This document shows, one piece after another, positions 1-5,890 of a stretch of DNA of 14,004 nucleotides. The stretch spans positions 1 through 14,004 of the forward strand of contig JAKAME010000037.1 in assembly GCA_021813025.1 (NCBI GenBank). The letters run 5' to 3'. Every line of letters starts with the position of its first letter. Position 1 is the first letter of the stretch. Position numbers and translations under genes: made by a program. The notes under the pieces are model-generated. The model searched no databases. It was given only the letters and a program-made list of their open reading frames with translations, and had not been told where the DNA came from. This stretch comes from Microcaldota archaeon (GTDB lineage Archaea > Micrarchaeota > Micrarchaeia > Anstonellales > Anstonellaceae).

Positions 1-239
1 AGTTCCCCAAGCTGTATGGCACAATGTCTGAGCGCGCATTCATTTTCACCCAAGTATCGACAGGCCGCTCGCCCATGGTGGTGATTCGCGTCACGCCCAT
101 GAAGCCCACGCTTGTGGTGCTGCACGGAGTGGATGAAGTGGACGCGCTTGCGCTGAAAATAGCTGAAAGAGAGCAGATTCCGGTGCTTGTGACCAAGATG
201 GATTTGCCGAAAATCAGAGAGGCATTGAACAAATTGTGA
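1..239 (+). CDS. 3' end of a probable archaeal regulator, conserved C-terminal domain (partial)
   Basis: The reading frame is open from base 3 with no stop before the window edge, so the ATG at 24 is probably internal and this is the C-terminal 79 residues of a longer protein. What is visible is an alternating beta/alpha fold: strands FIFTQV, MVVIRV, LVVLHG and IPVLVT with helices between them, ending in an amphipathic helix. No DNA-binding motif or catalytic residue lies inside the window. My recollection is that many archaea place a putative helix-turn-helix regulator just before HMG-CoA synthase, and the tail is compatible with that, but I cannot confirm the family from this fragment. It ends 28 nt before HMG-CoA synthase on the same strand, so it may be the first gene of the mevalonate operon. 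The coding status is likely; the function is tentative. Confidence 0.6.
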   Translation, partial: FPKLYGTMSERAFIFTQVSTGRSPMVVIRVTPMKPTLVVLHGVDEVDALALKIAEREQIPVLVTKMDLPKIREALNKL

Positions 240-267
240 GAAAATCGCATTTGAACGGACTGATACC

Positions 268-1323
268 ATGAATTCCACCGGAATTGTCGGATTTGGCGCA
301 TACGTGCCCCCCTACCGCATAAAGACAGAGGAGATTGCCCGCGTGTGGGGCGAGGAGCCCCAGCGCATTGTCAAGGGGCTTGGAGTGCAGGAGAAATCCG
401 TGCCCGGCCTGGACGAAGATGCCGCTTCCTTGGCAGTGGAAGCCGCGCGCAATGCCCTCAGCGTGGCTCGTTTGGATGGCTCGCGGGTGCAGGCTGTCTA
501 TGTTGGCAGCGAATCACATCCTTACGCTGTCAAGCCGACTGCCACCATGGTGGCCGAAGCAATCGGCGCCACGCCTGAAGTCATGGCAGCTGATTTGGAA
601 TTTGCATGCAAAGCTGGTACGGCTGGCTTGCAAATAGGAATGGGCCTTGTTGCCTCCAACATGGCAGAATACGTGCTGGCCATTGGCTCCGACACTTCGC
701 AGGGAAGGCCGGGCGACGCGCTGGAATACACTGCAGCCGCAGGTGCGGCAGCATTTCTTGTGGGCAGGCAGAAAGAGCAGATAGTGGCCAAACTAGAGCA
801 GACTTGTTCATTTACTACCGACACTCCTGACTTTTGGAGGCGGCAGCATGCCGAATTTCCCTCGCATGGCGGCCGCTTCACAGGCGAGCCTGCCTATTTC
901 CGCCACGTGATGGGCGCCACGCAGGCATTGTTTGAGAAAACCGGCATGAAAGCATCTGACTTCGATTACTTTGTTTTCCACCAGCCAAACGGCAAGTTCC
1001 CGCTTGAGGCTGCAAAGAAAATGGAAATTGACGTCGAGAAAGTGAAGCCCGGCCTGCTCACCCCGATTATCGGAAACACCTATTCAGCCGCCTCTCCTCT
1101 TGGCTTGTGCGCCGTTCTTGACATTGCCAAGCCTGGGCAGAACATCTGCCTTACTTCATTCGGCTCTGGCGCAGGCTCGGATGCGTTCTGGCTTCAAACC
1201 ACCGACCTGCTGCCCAAGGCGCGCGTGCGCGCGACGCACAATCTGGCGTGGTATGTCGGGCGCAAGCAGTACCTTGACTACGCGATGTATGCGAAATACA
1301 GAAGGAAGCTCAAGAGTTTGTGA
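268..1323 (+). CDS. Hydroxymethylglutaryl-CoA synthase, archaeal type
   Basis: This enzyme condenses acetyl-CoA with acetoacetyl-CoA to give HMG-CoA, the second step of the mevalonate pathway for archaeal ether-lipid isoprenoids. The 351-aa protein has the usual length of the archaeal family. The thiolase-fold catalytic residues are visible: the nucleophile Cys114 in EFACKAGTAG, the general acid Glu82 in GSESHPYAVKP, and His238 in VFHQPNGKFP. The GNTYSAASPLG stretch near 269-279 and the C-terminal SFGSGAGSDAF loop are also typical. It heads a tight same-strand cluster with thiolase and DUF35. In archaea these three proteins form one complex that channels acetoacetyl-CoA from thiolase to this enzyme. 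No convincing Shine-Dalgarno sequence precedes the ATG. The next gene starts one base after its stop, so translation of the two is probably coupled. Confidence 0.96.
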   Translation: MNSTGIVGFGAYVPPYRIKTEEIARVWGEEPQRIVKGLGVQEKSVPGLDEDAASLAVEAARNALSVARLDGSRVQAVYVGSESHPYAVKPTATMVAEAIGATPEVMAADLEFACKAGTAGLQIGMGLVASNMAEYVLAIGSDTSQGRPGDALEYTAAAGAAAFLVGRQKEQIVAKLEQTCSFTTDTPDFWRRQHAEFPSHGGRFTGEPAYFRHVMGATQALFEKTGMKASDFDYFVFHQPNGKFPLEAAKKMEIDVEKVKPGLLTPIIGNTYSAASPLGLCAVLDIAKPGQNICLTSFGSGAGSDAFWLQTTDLLPKARVRATHNLAWYVGRKQYLDYAMYAKYRRKLKSL

Positions 1324-1324
1324 G

Positions 1325-1573
1325 ATGATTGAGATGGCAGATTTCCTCGGAATCACAAAAGGGATGGTGATTAGAAACACCGTCTTCTCAGGCATACTCA
1401 TCTTAGCGGTTGCTCTACTAGCCCAGAATCCTAACATGCAGAGGCTCGGTCTATTCGCCATCCTCGCTTTCATCACCCCGTATATACCCAATCTCGCGGT
1501 ATATCTGATATGCGCGATATATCCAGAGGCTGCCAAGCCCCAAGAAAAAATTGAAAAGAAATCCAAAAATTAG
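1325..1573 (+). CDS. Small two-helix membrane protein inside the mevalonate operon
   Basis: I do not recognise a family. The 82-aa product starts at an ATG one base after the HMG-CoA synthase stop (a second ATG follows at 1334). The same frame is open further upstream, back to about 1100, but only as a shadow of the HMG-CoA synthase gene. Two hydrophobic segments are visible, roughly residues 15-33 (around FSGILILAVALLA) and 41-65 (around LGLFAILAFITPYIP). A short charged tail, KPQEKIEKKSKN, follows and is probably cytoplasmic. Codon use is AT-richer than its neighbours, with ATA and CTA codons that are otherwise scarce here. Its stop TAG lies inside the ribosome-binding region of the thiolase gene. 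Position and spacing argue for a real gene co-translated with the enzymes. It could anchor the enzyme complex at the membrane or be an unrelated insertion; nothing in the sequence decides. Confidence 0.7.
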   Translation: MIEMADFLGITKGMVIRNTVFSGILILAVALLAQNPNMQRLGLFAILAFITPYIPNLAVYLICAIYPEAAKPQEKIEKKSKN

Positions 1574-1585
1574 GTGTTGATGCTT

Positions 1586-2749
1586 ATGCGCAAAGTAGCC
1601 ATTGTCGGAGTCGGAATGACCAAGTTCGGCGAGGACTGGAAGCGCGGTTTCCGCGACCTCATACTGGAAGCCGGCAAGAAAGCTCTTGAAGATTCCAACC
1701 TCCATGGCGCGGAAATTGACGGCCTGTTCTGCGGCACCATGGCTCCCGGCCCTCTCATTGGGCAGGAGCATGCGGGCGCGCTGCTGGCCGACTGGATGGG
1801 ACTCAATCCCATCCCGTCAGTGCGCGTGGAGGCAGCCTGCGCGTCGGGCGGCGTTGCGCTGCGCCAGGGTTTCATGGCCATTGCCTCAGGTTTGCACGAT
1901 TGCGTGGTGGTGGGAGGCGTGGAGAAAATGACCGATGTTTCCGGCGCGGACGTAATCAGCGCGCTGGGAGGCGCGGGCGACCAGGAGTGGGAGCTTTTCC
2001 CCGGAGCCACTTTCCCGGCAATTTACGCTCTGGCCGCAAGGCGGCACATGCTTGAATACGGCACAACCGAGGAGCAGATGGCTTCCGTGGCCGTGAAAAA
2101 CCACCTCAACGGCTCGCACAACAAATACGCCCAATTCCAGAATCCAATCACGATTGACACGGTGATGAAATCAAAGATGGTGGCCTCGCCGCTCAAAGTG
2201 TTCGACTGCTCGCCAGTGACTGATGGGGCGGCCGCGCTTGTGCTCATGCCATTGGAGAAAGCAAAAAGCCATGCCGAAATTCCTGTCGAGATTGTGGCTT
2301 CTGCCCAAGCCTCTGACACGCTTGCTTTGCATGACAGAAAATCGCTCACAGAGCTTAATGCGACAAAAGTTGCTGCCAAAAAAGCCTATGAGATGGCCAA
2401 AGTCAGGCCATCGGACATCGACGTGGCCGAAGTGCACGACTGCTTCACAATTGCAGAAGTGATGGCCATCGAGGATTTGGGATTTGTAAAGAAAGGCATG
2501 GGTGGAAAAGCATCCGCAGACGGAAAGACCGCCCTCAATGCCGACATCTCAATCAACACATCCGGAGGCCTCAAGGCCTGCGGCCATCCTGTCGGAGCCA
2601 CCGGCATCAAGCAGGCGGTGGAAATCAGCTGGCAGCTGCGCGGGCAGGCAAACGGCAGGCAGGTGGAAAACGCCGAAATCGGGCTTACCCACAACGTCGG
2701 AGGCTCGGGCGCAACCTGCGCGGTGCACATACTCAAGCGGGCGGATTAG
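1586..2749 (+). CDS. Acetyl-CoA C-acetyltransferase (archaeal thiolase)
   Basis: This enzyme condenses two acetyl-CoA to acetoacetyl-CoA, which feeds HMG-CoA synthase encoded just upstream. The 387-aa protein shows the nucleophile Cys85 in VEAACASGGVALRQG, the His284-Asp-Cys-Phe motif (VHDCFTIAE) of the SCP2/archaeal thiolase branch, and His334 in ACGHPVGATG. The C-terminal glycine-rich THNVGGSGATCAVHIL is also typical. Possible starts are GTG 1574, TTG 1577, ATG 1580 and ATG 1586. I chose 1586 because AGGTG at 1572-1576 then sits at normal ribosome-binding distance and the protein opens with the expected MRKVAIVGVGMTKFG. The ribosome-binding site overlaps the stop of the small membrane gene. 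In archaea this protein joins DUF35 and HMG-CoA synthase in a complex that helps drive the unfavourable condensation. Confidence 0.95.
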   Translation: MRKVAIVGVGMTKFGEDWKRGFRDLILEAGKKALEDSNLHGAEIDGLFCGTMAPGPLIGQEHAGALLADWMGLNPIPSVRVEAACASGGVALRQGFMAIASGLHDCVVVGGVEKMTDVSGADVISALGGAGDQEWELFPGATFPAIYALAARRHMLEYGTTEEQMASVAVKNHLNGSHNKYAQFQNPITIDTVMKSKMVASPLKVFDCSPVTDGAAALVLMPLEKAKSHAEIPVEIVASAQASDTLALHDRKSLTELNATKVAAKKAYEMAKVRPSDIDVAEVHDCFTIAEVMAIEDLGFVKKGMGGKASADGKTALNADISINTSGGLKACGHPVGATGIKQAVEISWQLRGQANGRQVENAEIGLTHNVGGSGATCAVHILKRAD

Positions 2750-2764
2750 TTTTTGGTGGTTCTC

Positions 2765-3166
2765 ATGACTGAAAACATTGCTATAACGTGGAGGCGCATA
2801 CCCGAGCGCTACCGCCTTGCCGGCAGCCAGTGCACCTCGTGCAAGACAAAGTTCTTCCCCCCGCGCAAGCTCTGCCCGGACTGCAGGCGCAAGGGCAAAA
2901 TCGAGTCGTGCGGATTCAGCGGGAAGGGCAAAATCTACTCATTCTCAGAGGTTCATTCAGCTCCGGCAGGCTTGGAGCTTGAAATCCCCTACGTGCTGGC
3001 CATAGTGCAATTGGAGGAAGGCCCCAAGCTGACCGCGCAGGTTGCCGACTGCCACGGCTGCGACGTGCAGGTGGGCGCGCCAGTGGAGGCGGTGTTCCGC
3101 AAAATACGCTCCGACGACCCTGAAGGGCTGCTGCATTATGGGTACAAATTCAGGCTTGTGAAGTGA
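2765..3166 (+). CDS. DUF35 zinc-ribbon/OB-fold protein, scaffold of the thiolase-HMG-CoA synthase complex
   Basis: A 133-aa protein with the two-part DUF35 layout. An N-terminal helix is followed by a rubredoxin-like zinc ribbon with Cys23, Cys26, Cys37 and Cys40 (CTSC and CPDC). A C-terminal OB fold from about residue 45 to 130 contains GKGKIYSFSEVH and PYVLAIVQLEEGPKL. In archaea this protein bridges thiolase and HMG-CoA synthase and contributes to a shared CoA-binding site. It is about the family's normal size and lies 15 nt after the thiolase stop. The frame is open from a TTG at 2753, but ATG 2765 has GGTGGT at 2755-2760 just before it and gives the expected N-terminus. All four zinc ligands are intact. 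Confidence 0.93.
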   Translation: MTENIAITWRRIPERYRLAGSQCTSCKTKFFPPRKLCPDCRRKGKIESCGFSGKGKIYSFSEVHSAPAGLELEIPYVLAIVQLEEGPKLTAQVADCHGCDVQVGAPVEAVFRKIRSDDPEGLLHYGYKFRLVK

Positions 3167-3188
3167 GCGGAAATGGGCTTGCGCAAGG

Positions 3189-3194
3189 TTTTAA
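3189..3194 (+). promoter_or_regulatory. Putative TATA box for hicB
   Basis: TTTTAA lies about 26 nt before the ATG at 3218, the distance expected when an archaeal transcript begins at the start codon. It supports 3218 over the upstream in-frame ATG at 3173 as the hicB start. Confidence 0.45.
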
Positions 3195-3217
3195 TGCCCC
3201 GACCGCGTCATCCCCTC

Positions 3218-3460
3218 ATGGCATCATTCTCGGTCGTGCTCAAGGAAGATGCGGATGACGGCGGCTATACGGCCATAGTGCCAGAACTGCCCGGCTGCAT
3301 CAGCGACGGAGACACCAAAGAGGAGGCGCTGGCCAACATTCGGGAGGCCATCTCGCTTTATCTCGAATCCGTCTCCGGAGAGAAACGGCGTTACCAGACG
3401 CTGGCCAAAAAGGGCAAGCAGGTCGAATTGCGCTCCATCTCCGTCCAGCTTCCCGCCTGA
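3218..3460 (+). CDS. hicB: HicB-family antitoxin, short form
   Basis: The 80-aa protein has the partial RNase H-like HicB fold: FSVVLKEDADDGGYTAIVPELPGCISDGDT followed by a helix with EEALANIREAI, the hallmark HicB stretch. It would bind and neutralise the HicA mRNA-interferase encoded next to it. After the helical region only a basic linker and one strand (LRSISVQLPA) remain. There is no ribbon-helix-helix or helix-turn-helix domain, so self-repression through this protein alone looks unlikely. The frame is open from ATG 3173, but residues encoded before 3218 (proline/arginine-rich) look non-coding, and a TATA-like box sits 26 nt before 3218. The order is antitoxin first, toxin second, with a 20-nt gap. 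Confidence 0.85.
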   Translation: MASFSVVLKEDADDGGYTAIVPELPGCISDGDTKEEALANIREAISLYLESVSGEKRRYQTLAKKGKQVELRSISVQLPA

Positions 3461-3480
3461 TTTCCCAAAAGGTCTTGGCC

Positions 3481-3708
3481 ATGTCGCCGCATCTGCCCGT
3501 CGTCAAGGCCAAAGACCTCATCAGCTACTTGTGCAACCGCCGAGGCTTTGTGGTTGAGCGTATCCGCGGCAGCCATTATCAACTGCGCCATCCCGCTACC
3601 GGCCGGCGTCTCACAGTGCCAATGCATCGTGAAGCCATTCGACGCGGGACCTTGCGCGAGATTATGGCTGCTGCCTCTCTTTCTCCGGATGATTTGCGCG
3701 ACGTCTAA
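3481..3708 (+). CDS. hicA: HicA-family mRNA interferase toxin
   Basis: A 75-aa protein with the double-stranded RNA-binding-like HicA fold: an N-terminal helix (KAKDLISYLCNRRGF), the GSHYQLRHP strand carrying catalytic His32, the second strand RRLTVPMH, then helices to the end. HicA toxins cleave mRNA and halt translation until bound by HicB. The active-site histidine and the flanking Gly-Ser are intact, so the toxin looks functional. The frame extends to a TTG at 3475, but AAAAGGT at 3467-3473 sits at good distance from ATG 3481. It is probably co-transcribed with hicB. The length is slightly above the minimal family size of about 60 residues. Confidence 0.9.
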   Translation: MSPHLPVVKAKDLISYLCNRRGFVVERIRGSHYQLRHPATGRRLTVPMHREAIRRGTLREIMAAASLSPDDLRDV

Positions 3709-3711
3709 TCA

Positions 3712-3719
3712 TTTTTTAT
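3712..3719 (+). promoter_or_regulatory. Putative TATA box for the ACT-domain gene
   Basis: TTTTTTAT centred about 27 nt before ATG 3743, directly after the hicA stop codon. The geometry fits a leaderless transcript and fixes the start of the downstream gene. The same T-run could serve as the terminator of the hicBA transcript. Confidence 0.5.
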
Positions 3720-3742
3720 GCATTCCTGCCCATTTCTGCCCT

Positions 3743-4243
3743 ATGTGGAAATCCATCGAAAGCCATTTCGCCCGCCGCACCGCCGGCCGCGCCGTTGTCG
3801 AGGCATTTTTGCGCTACGGCCTCTCGGTGCATGCCGACGGCTCCATATTCTGCGGCCCGTTCGAGATGGCCCCCGCCAAGATAGGCCGCTCCCTCAACGT
3901 GGACAGGCGCGTGGTAATCGCCACCGCGAAGCAGATTGCCTCCCATGAGGATTTGCTTTCCATATTCGCCCGCCTGCAGCCGCGCGCCTATGTGGGCGAC
4001 GTCGCGTCCAAGCTCGGATTCGACTGCATCGAGATTTCGGCCGACGCGCACGCATCGGGCATAGTGTCGGACGTCACGCGCATACTCTCGGACCACAGGC
4101 TCTCCATCCGCCAGCTCATAGCCGACGACCCCGACCTCTATCCCGAGCCGAAGCTGAGCATTGTTGTGGACGGGCGCCTGCCGCTCAAGAGCCTGCAGGC
4201 TCTGCGAAGGCTTCCTAGTGCGGAAAAAATAGCGATATCCTAA
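3743..4243 (+). CDS. ACT-domain regulatory protein (COG2061-like)
   Basis: A 166-aa protein in two parts. Residues 1-75 are helical and resemble a winged-helix or dimerisation module (FLRYGLSVHADGSIFCGPFEM, then IGRSLNVDRRVV). Residues 94-166 form an ACT domain with the typical end of the first helix, LSIRQLIADDPDL, and a strand LSIVVDG. The layout matches archaeal proteins annotated as predicted allosteric regulators of homoserine dehydrogenase; that annotation is itself a prediction. ACT domains usually bind an amino acid. The frame is open 65 codons further upstream through hicA in another frame, but ATG 3743 with the TATA-like box 27 nt before it is the natural start. It is probably monocistronic and ends convergently 32 nt from the zinc-ribbon gene. 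Confidence 0.82.
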   Translation: MWKSIESHFARRTAGRAVVEAFLRYGLSVHADGSIFCGPFEMAPAKIGRSLNVDRRVVIATAKQIASHEDLLSIFARLQPRAYVGDVASKLGFDCIEISADAHASGIVSDVTRILSDHRLSIRQLIADDPDLYPEPKLSIVVDGRLPLKSLQALRRLPSAEKIAIS

Positions 4244-4275
4244 ATTCTTTTCAGGCAAATTTCGCTCCGGGCAGC

Positions 4276-4620
4276 TCAGGCGAATTTCACGCCGCATGAT
4301 GGGCACTCTGTCATCATGTAATTCGCCCGAAAGCTGCAGCGGGGGCAGGTGTAAATGGTCGGCGCGCCCCCGGCAGCGCCCGTCGAGCCGGGCATCTGCA
4401 GGGGTTTTTTGCATTTCTCGCATTTTTTGGCGCGGAGCGGGTTCTCGGTCTTGCATGAGGGGCATTTGAGGCGGAACATCGAGTCTATGTGGGTGCCGCA
4501 CTTGGGGCAGCGCTCCATGGAGAGGTTGATGCGCGTGCCGCAGTCGGGGCAGTCGCGCCACGCCTCAGCGCCGGCTTTCGAGGCCCCGAGCAGGGAGGCG
4601 GCGGATTCAAGCATTCCCAT
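4276..4620 (-). CDS. Triple zinc-ribbon protein of unknown role
   Basis: The 114-aa product has a short N-terminal helix (MLESAASLLGASKAG) and twelve cysteines in six CxxC knuckles: Cys24/27, 38/41, 53/56, 67/70, 92/95 and 106/109. This is enough for three zinc sites. Such rubredoxin-like arrays are common in archaeal nucleic-acid or protein-interaction adaptors, but nothing here identifies a partner. The frame opens at ATG 4653; I prefer ATG 4620 because a TTTTTA box lies 27 nt before it, as in neighbouring genes. ATG 4614 is a further option. A Gly/Ala/Pro-rich linker (around PGSTGAAGGAP) separates the second and third sites. Transcription diverges from the PAP2-kinase fusion gene. Confidence 0.8.
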   Translation of the reverse strand: MGMLESAASLLGASKAGAEAWRDCPDCGTRINLSMERCPKCGTHIDSMFRLKCPSCKTENPLRAKKCEKCKKPLQMPGSTGAAGGAPTIYTCPRCSFRANYMMTECPSCGVKFA

Positions 4621-4644
4621 GCCTTTGCCCTCGAACCTCTGCGA

Positions 4645-4650
4645 TAAAAA
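4645..4650 (-). promoter_or_regulatory. Putative TATA box for the zinc-ribbon gene
   Basis: Read on the minus strand this is TTTTTA, about 27 nt before ATG 4620. It sits at the edge of the first copy of the duplicated promoter block. Confidence 0.4.
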
Positions 4651-4718
4651 CATATCTTTTCAGCGCCGGGCCGGAGGCTGCAAAACATATCTTTTTAGCG
4701 GGCGGGGCCGTCAGGCTG
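4647..4718. repeat. Imperfect tandem duplication in a divergent promoter
   Basis: Two copies lie head to tail between the divergent zinc-ribbon and PAP2-kinase genes. Copy 1 (4647-4680) and copy 2 (4682-4718) share AAAACATATCTTTT exactly, then (C/T)AGCG, then a GGGCCG-containing GC stretch ending in GGCTG. Copy 2 is about three bases longer. The A/T core of copy 2 supplies the T-run used as the TATA box of the + gene, and copy 1 borders the TATA box of the - gene. Confidence 0.75.
4692..4697 (+). promoter_or_regulatory. Putative TATA box for the PAP2-kinase fusion gene
   Basis: TTTTTA about 28 nt before ATG 4723, in the second copy of the tandem repeat, with a GC-rich spacer to the start codon. 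The spacing is consistent with a leaderless or near-leaderless mRNA. Confidence 0.5.
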
Positions 4719-4722
4719 GAGC

Positions 4723-5829
4723 ATGGAGCCGATTTTGGAACTCTTCCTGCTTTTCTCCAGCCTCATCAACCACGACATGATTTTCACCGCCGTCGTGCTC
4801 CTCCTGGCCCTGCTCGCCGCCCGCCGCCCCGCCGATTCCTCCCGCCGCGCGCATCTTGTGGCCGCGCTTGCGGCAGCCTTCATTCTTTCCATGCTTCTCA
4901 AGCCGCTCATTGCCGAGCCGCGCCCGTGCTGGCTGGGCCTGCCCGCCCTCGCAGCATGCCCGGCGGATTATTCCATGCCCTCCGCCCACTCGGCCGTCGC
5001 CTTCGCCCTCGCATTTGCCCTCATCCGCCGCCGCTCATTCCCGCCTGCCCTGCTCTTCGCACTCTTGGTGGCAGGCTCGCGGATGTTTTTGGGAGTGCAT
5101 ACTCTGCCTGACGTGGCAGGCGGCATGGCAGTAGCCCTGCTTGCAGTCGCGCTCGCCGACCGCGCGGTGCCTGACGCGGCGGCCATAACTCCTCCAAAAA
5201 AAATCGCGCAGGCCGCGGCCGCTTCGGGCAGAGGCGGGCCCGCCAGTTCTTTTTCCCCCTCCGCTCATGTCGCAGACCATCATTCCGAGCTTGCGCGCAA
5301 GATTTTGCAGATAATAATCGGCCTCGGCCTGCTGGCCATGGTGGCGCTGTGGGGGGCCGAGCCTGCCGTCACTCTGCTCTTTGCCGTGCTTGCTGCCGGC
5401 TCGCTGCTTTTCCATCTCAAGGCTCGCGGCCATGCCCTGCCTCTGGCAGACTCCCTGCTCTCCCGCCTCGAGCGGCCCGGCGCGGCCCGTGGCGAGGGGG
5501 CGATGACTTTGGCCGCGGGCCTGCTGATGGGCCTCACTCTTCTCCCTCTCCCTCTTGCCCAAGTCTCCATCATCCTTCTCTCGCTCTCCGACTCGGCAGC
5601 CGCGCTCGCCGGAAGGGGGCAGACTTTGCGCCTGCCCCACCATCCGCAAAAAAGCTATCTTGGCTCGGCGGCATTCATTGTCGCGGCCCTGCCCGCGTAT
5701 TTCCTGGCCGGCTGGGACGGGCTGCTCATGGTGCTCATAGCAGCCATCCTCGAATCCCTGCCCAGCGGGCTTGACGACAACCTGCTCATGCCCCTGAGCG
5801 GGCTGGCGCTGCTGCTCAAATGGAGGTAG
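4723..5829 (+). CDS. PAP2 lipid-phosphate phosphatase fused to a CTP-dependent polyprenol kinase
   Basis: A 368-aa integral membrane protein with two catalytic modules. Residues 1-150 hold a complete PAP2 signature: Lys60-x6-Arg67-Pro68, Pro86-Ser-Ala-His89, and Ser119-Arg120-x5-His126-xxx-Asp130. Residues 160-185 are a low-complexity soluble linker. Residues 186-368 resemble the DGK1/SEC59/VTE5 kinase family: ELARK at 189-193, LSDSAAALAGRG with Asp290, PQKSYLGS with Lys310 (the family's K-T/S-x-x-G-S element), and ESLPSGLDDNLLMPL with Glu344 and Asp352-Asn353. PAP2 enzymes remove phosphate from prenyl or lipid phosphates; the kinase family phosphorylates dolichol, phytol or diacylglycerol using CTP. 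The two halves therefore carry opposing activities on probably similar lipids. Substrates cannot be read from sequence. The phosphatase half is well supported; the kinase half is a good but more distant match. Confidence 0.85.
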   Translation: MEPILELFLLFSSLINHDMIFTAVVLLLALLAARRPADSSRRAHLVAALAAAFILSMLLKPLIAEPRPCWLGLPALAACPADYSMPSAHSAVAFALAFALIRRRSFPPALLFALLVAGSRMFLGVHTLPDVAGGMAVALLAVALADRAVPDAAAITPPKKIAQAAAASGRGGPASSFSPSAHVADHHSELARKILQIIIGLGLLAMVALWGAEPAVTLLFAVLAAGSLLFHLKARGHALPLADSLLSRLERPGAARGEGAMTLAAGLLMGLTLLPLPLAQVSIILLSLSDSAAALAGRGQTLRLPHHPQKSYLGSAAFIVAALPAYFLAGWDGLLMVLIAAILESLPSGLDDNLLMPLSGLALLLKWR

Positions 5830-5880
5830 GAAAGGGAAAGAAAAAGGAAAGAACCTGCTCCCCGCGCTCTTTGCTTTCAC

Positions 5881-5890
5881 TTATTTTTTC
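5881..5890 (+). terminator. T-rich terminator for the fusion gene, overlapping a convergent coding end
   Basis: The + strand reads TTATTTTTTC, about 50 nt after the fusion gene's stop. Archaeal RNA polymerase can terminate at such U-runs without a strong hairpin. On the other strand the same bases encode the final lysines and the TAA of the surface protein. Confidence 0.5.

Noticed and set aside
4252..4290. Short near-repeat CAGGCAAATTTCGC / CAGGCGAATTTCAC
   Set aside because: Two mismatches in 14 bases and one copy lies in coding DNA; probably chance.
3716..4561. 281-codon open frame on the - strand
   Set aside because: It lies antisense to the ACT-domain gene and overlaps the zinc-ribbon gene in another frame; there is no recognisable motif.
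5280..5829. Separate kinase gene downstream of the phosphatase, instead of a fusion
   Set aside because: The reading frame is continuous through both modules with no internal stop, ribosome-binding site or promoter near residues 160-190, so one fused protein is the simpler reading.
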